Positions 61,236-64,000 of a DNA stretch of 64,000 bases are shown here, one piece after another. Within the stretch, counting starts at the first letter, position 1; every line of letters begins with the position of its first letter. This DNA comes from Sphingomonadaceae bacterium OTU29LAMAA1. GTDB taxonomy: Bacteria > Pseudomonadota > Alphaproteobacteria > Sphingomonadales > Sphingomonadaceae. Made by a program: the position numbers and the translations under genes. The stretch covers positions 2,088,001-2,152,000 of the forward strand of contig CP099617.1 of NCBI GenBank assembly GCA_024072375.1, written 5' to 3'. The notes under the pieces were generated by a model. That model searched no databases, was not told where the DNA came from, and saw nothing but the letters and a program-made list of their open reading frames with translations.

Positions 61236-62360
61236 ATGAAGATCGCCGTCCTCAAGGAACATGCAGACGGCGAACGGCGCGTTGCCGCGACGCCGGAAAC
61301 TGCGAAGAAATTCATCGCGCTGGGTGCGGAGGTCGCGATCGAGGCGGGCGCCGGTGACGCGGCGACCTATGCCGATCAGGCGTATCGCGACGCCGGTGCC
61401 ACCGTCGCGGATCGTGCAACGGTGCTCGCGGACGCCGATATCGTACTCGGCGTGCAGGGCCCCGATCCGGCGGGCCTCGCCGGCGCCAATACCGGCGCCT
61501 GGATCGTCGCCGGCCTCAACCCCTTCGGCGATCGTGCCCGCGTCGATGCCTATGCCGCGGCGGGTTACGAAGCGCTGGCGATGGAATTTATGCCGCGCAT
61601 CACCCGCGCGCAGTCGATGGACATCCTGTCGTCGCAGTCCAACCTCGCCGGCTACAAAGCGGTACTCGACGCCGCGTCCGAATATGGCCGCGCCTTTCCG
61701 ATGATGATGACTGCGGCAGGCACTGTCTCCGCCGCCAGGGCGTTCGTGATGGGCGTCGGCGTCGCGGGGCTACAGGCGATCGCCACGGCCCGCCGCCTCG
61801 GCGCGCAGGTCTCCGCCACGGATGTCCGCTCCGCCACCCGCGAACAGATCCAGTCGCTCGGCGCCAAGCCGATCTTCGTCGAGAACGTGAAGGGGATCGA
61901 GGGCGAAGGCAGCGGCGGTTACGCCGGCGAGATGAGCGACGAGTATAAGGCGGCGCAGGCCGAACTGGTCTCGTCGCATATCGCCAAGCAGGATATCGTC
62001 ATCACGACGGCCCTGATCCCGGGCCGCGCCGCGCCGCGCCTGATCAGCGACGCCCAGGTCGCCAGCATGAAGCCCGGCAGCGTCATCGTCGATCTCGCGG
62101 TCGAACAGGGCGGCAACGTCGAGGGCGCAGTGGCTGGTGAAATCGTCGTACGTCACGGCGTCAAGATCGTCGGCCACCGCAACGTCGCCTCCCGCCTTCC
62201 CGCGGACGCCTCCGCCTTGTTCAGCCGCAACCTCTACAATTTTTTGTCAACCTTCTGGGACAAGGACACCGGCCGTCCGGTAATCGACGAGGAGATCGGC
62301 GACGCCGTCCGACTCACCAGGGCCGGTCAGGTCGTCAACGCCCGGTTGTTGGGGGCGTGA
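61236..62360 (+). CDS. pntAA: NAD(P) transhydrogenase subunit alpha part 1
   Basis: The product is 374 residues. NAD-binding domain I of proton-translocating transhydrogenase: MKIAVLKEHADGERRVAATPETAKKF, MPRITRAQSMDILSSQSNLAGYKAV, the Rossmann loop GVGVAGLQAIATARRLGAQVSATDVR and the mobile loop region ITTALIPGRAAP. It moves hydride from NADH to NADP driven by the proton gradient. It is the first gene of the pnt operon, split as usual for alphaproteobacteria. Confidence 0.95.
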   Translation: MKIAVLKEHADGERRVAATPETAKKFIALGAEVAIEAGAGDAATYADQAYRDAGATVADRATVLADADIVLGVQGPDPAGLAGANTGAWIVAGLNPFGDRARVDAYAAAGYEALAMEFMPRITRAQSMDILSSQSNLAGYKAVLDAASEYGRAFPMMMTAAGTVSAARAFVMGVGVAGLQAIATARRLGAQVSATDVRSATREQIQSLGAKPIFVENVKGIEGEGSGGYAGEMSDEYKAAQAELVSSHIAKQDIVITTALIPGRAAPRLISDAQVASMKPGSVIVDLAVEQGGNVEGAVAGEIVVRHGVKIVGHRNVASRLPADASALFSRNLYNFLSTFWDKDTGRPVIDEEIGDAVRLTRAGQVVNARLLGA

Positions 62361-62546
62361 TCGGTCCTGTCCTACACGGCCTGAATCGCGTTATACTACC
62401 GGCCATGCATGCCGCCATCGCCACGCCCGCTGTGATTGGCCCCGAATCGAAGATCGGGTATGGCAAACATGGGGGTGACGTCGTCGCCCGGATCGACAAG
62501 TTTGGGGCTGTCGGTACGCCGGCGATGAGCCGCTGAGGAGCTGAAC

Positions 62547-62846
62547 ATGGACTTCGTTGCGATCCTGTCGATCTTCGTGATGGCCTGCTTTGTTGGATAT
62601 TACGTCGTCTGGTCGGTCACACCGGCGCTGCACACGCCGCTCATGGCGGTGACCAACGCCATCTCGTCGGTCATCATCGTCGGCGCGCTGATCGCCGGCG
62701 CGGCGGCGGGCAGCGCCTCCTCGAAATGGCTCGGGCTGCTCGGCGTGGTGCTGGCGAGCATCAACATCTTCGGCGGGTTCGCCGTCACCAGCCGCATGCT
62801 GGCGATGTACAAGAAGAAAGACCGGCCGGCGCCCGCGAAGCACTGA
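62547..62846 (+). CDS. pntAB: NAD(P) transhydrogenase subunit alpha part 2
   Basis: The product is 99 residues with about three membrane helices (ILSIFVMACFVGYYVVWSV, HTPLMAVTNAISSVIIVGALI, SSKWLGLLGVVLASINIFGGFAVTSRMLAMY). It is the small membrane part of the alpha subunit, ending in a Lys-rich tail. A weak frame of 43 residues at 62405-62536 lies before it and is not called. Confidence 0.95.
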   Translation: MDFVAILSIFVMACFVGYYVVWSVTPALHTPLMAVTNAISSVIIVGALIAGAAAGSASSKWLGLLGVVLASINIFGGFAVTSRMLAMYKKKDRPAPAKH

Positions 62847-62888
62847 CGTGCCACGCGGCGACAGCAAGACCGATGATCTGGGGGTAGG

Positions 62889-64000
62889 ATGGAACACGTA
62901 ACCGCAGGCAGCTCGTTCGCTGCCCTCGCCTATCTGGTCGCCGGGGTATGCTTCATCCTGGCGCTGCGCGGCCTGTCGTCGCCGACATCGAGCCAGCGAG
63001 GCAACCGCTTCGGCATGATCGGCATGACCATTGCCGTGGTGACGACGCTGGTGACCCACGTGCCCATGCAGGCGGTGCAATTCGTATTGACCGGGCCGGA
63101 TGGCGCGGTCCCGGTGGATGGCCCGTTGCTCGCGCGGCTCGACCTCGTCACCATCGTCGAACTCGTCGCCGCAATCGGCATCGGCGCGGTCATCGGCATC
63201 GTGACCGCCCGCCGTATCGCGATGACCGACATGCCGCAGCTGGTCGCGGCCTTCCACAGCCTCGTCGGCCTCGCTGCCGTCCTCGTCGCCTGCGCCGCCT
63301 ATCTCAACCCGGTCGCGTTCGGTATCGCCGACCTCGTCATCCCGATGATCGGCGATCCCTTCGCCAACATCCGTACGGTTAGCCGGATCGAGATGGGCCT
63401 CGGCGTGGCGATCGGCGCGATCACCTTCTCGGGCAGCGTCATCGCCTTCCTGAAACTGAACGGCAACATGGGCGGCAAGCCGATCATGCTGCCCGGCCGC
63501 CACATCATCAACCTCGGCGTGCTCGCCGCGATCCTGCTGCTGATCGCGTACTTCACGCAGGATCAGAGCCCGTGGATCTTCTGGACGATCACGGTGCTGA
63601 GCTTCGCAATCGGCTTCCTGCTCATCATCCCGATCGGCGGCGCGGACATGCCGGTCGTCGTGTCGATGCTCAACAGTTATTCGGGCTGGGCGGCGGCGGC
63701 GATGGGCTTCACGCTGCACAATTCGGCGATGATTATCACCGGCGCGCTGGTCGGATCGTCGGGTGCGATCCTCAGCTACATCATGTGCCGTGCGATGAAT
63801 CGCAGCTTCATCAGCGTCATCGCTGGCGGCTTCGGCGCGTCGAGCGACACCGGCGGCGGCGACGGCACCAAGGTCGACCGCCCCTGGAAGCGCGGATCGG
63901 CCGAAGACGCCGCCTTCCTCATGAGCCAGGCCGAACAGGTCGTCATCGTCCCCGGCTACGGCATGGCGGTCGCGCAGGCGCAGCACGCGCTCCGAGAGAT
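62889..64000 (+). CDS. pntB: NAD(P) transhydrogenase subunit beta (partial, runs off right edge)
   Basis: At least 370 residues from ATG 62889. Eight or nine membrane helices (for example LAYLVAGVCFILALRGLSSP, GLGVAIGAITFSGSVIAFLKL, GFLLIIPIGGADMPVVVSMLNSYSGWAAAAMGFTL) lead into the NADP-binding domain III (EDAAFLMSQAEQVVIVPGYGMAVAQAQHALRE). It forms the proton channel and NADP site of the transhydrogenase. The C-terminal about 90 residues are outside the window. Confidence 0.95.
   Translation, partial: MEHVTAGSSFAALAYLVAGVCFILALRGLSSPTSSQRGNRFGMIGMTIAVVTTLVTHVPMQAVQFVLTGPDGAVPVDGPLLARLDLVTIVELVAAIGIGAVIGIVTARRIAMTDMPQLVAAFHSLVGLAAVLVACAAYLNPVAFGIADLVIPMIGDPFANIRTVSRIEMGLGVAIGAITFSGSVIAFLKLNGNMGGKPIMLPGRHIINLGVLAAILLLIAYFTQDQSPWIFWTITVLSFAIGFLLIIPIGGADMPVVVSMLNSYSGWAAAAMGFTLHNSAMIITGALVGSSGAILSYIMCRAMNRSFISVIAGGFGASSDTGGGDGTKVDRPWKRGSAEDAAFLMSQAEQVVIVPGYGMAVAQAQHALRE

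Noticed and set aside
62405..62536. Possible 43-residue gene between pntAA and pntAB
   Set aside because: No clear ribosome site, family or coding signal; left uncalled.
62391..63986. 531-residue open frame on the minus strand
   Set aside because: Antisense to pntAB and pntB; the product is an Asp/Arg/His-rich shadow sequence.
1..64000. CRISPR arrays, rRNA genes, transposases
   Set aside because: No regularly spaced repeats, rRNA sequence or transposase-like proteins were seen on either strand.

Overview
The window looks like chromosomal DNA of a sphingomonad (Alphaproteobacteria, Sphingomonadales, close to Sphingomonas). The basis is high GC, dense ATGA/GTGA gene overlaps, a sphingomonad-type gene transfer agent (GTA) cluster with a DUF6127 gene, a CC0125/CC1285-family lipoprotein, a DUF1134 protein, and several copies of GC-rich interspersed repeats. 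No rRNA, CRISPR array, integrase or transposase was seen. Genus is inferred by eye.

Layout. (1) 1-7738: the edge of a type VI secretion (T6SS) locus. On the minus strand are tssA (cut by the window edge) and an OmpA-domain protein. On the plus strand are vgrG, a DUF6931-like protein, an FHA protein, an Eag-type (DUF1795/DcrB) chaperone, a prePAAR/PAAR effector with two hydrophobic regions and a C-terminal toxin, and a small low-GC putative immunity gene. (2) 7878-10065: small DUF3253 and hypothetical proteins and a CPA1 Na+/H+ antiporter. (3) 10220-18982: a possible uptake and catabolism cluster (SDR, MFS, carboxylesterase, TetR, acyl-CoA synthetase, TonB receptor). (4) 19300-26232: an alpha/beta hydrolase, a UBP zinc finger coupled to a cNMP-domain flavoprotein, then a signalling block (short HWE/HisKA_2-type kinase, FixL/FixJ-like pair, orphan receiver). 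(5) 26409-31687: nitrobindin-like protein, FAD monooxygenase plus MFS under a divergent LysR, lipoprotein plus hemerythrin. (6) tRNA-Ser(GCU), DUF1134, pyrC, ygfZ, UDP-glucose dehydrogenase and an OmpA porin.

(7) 37852-51864 is a nearly contiguous GTA structural cluster transcribed right to left: small and large terminase, portal, DUF6127, prohead protease (frameshifted), major capsid, adaptor, DUF3168, tail tube, two tail chaperones, tape measure, a large DUF2460 protein, DUF2163, NlpC/P60, hub protein and DUF2793. A good TTGACA-N17-TACATA promoter lies upstream of the small terminase, and a PAS plus winged-helix-like gene is divergent to it. There is no integrase, lysogeny or replication module, which fits a domesticated GTA rather than a prophage.

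(8) 52889-64000: small hypotheticals, dapF, DUF6456, an XRE regulator with a palindrome at its start, an ABC-F ATPase, an ArsR regulator behind three GCAACC/GGTTGC inverted repeats, a bestrophin-like channel, a VOC protein, a sigma54-dependent response regulator, a 40-residue cytochrome oxidase subunit IV, and the three-gene pnt transhydrogenase operon (pntB runs off the right edge).

The most interesting items are the compact Eag-prePAAR-toxin-immunity module (5806-7738), the frameshift in the GTA prohead protease together with a capsid protein lacking the usual N-terminal scaffold domain, the DUF2460 protein with a roughly 600-residue N-terminal extension paired with a shortened hub protein, and the redox-motif-less thioredoxin-reductase-like protein coupled to a ubiquitin-type zinc finger.
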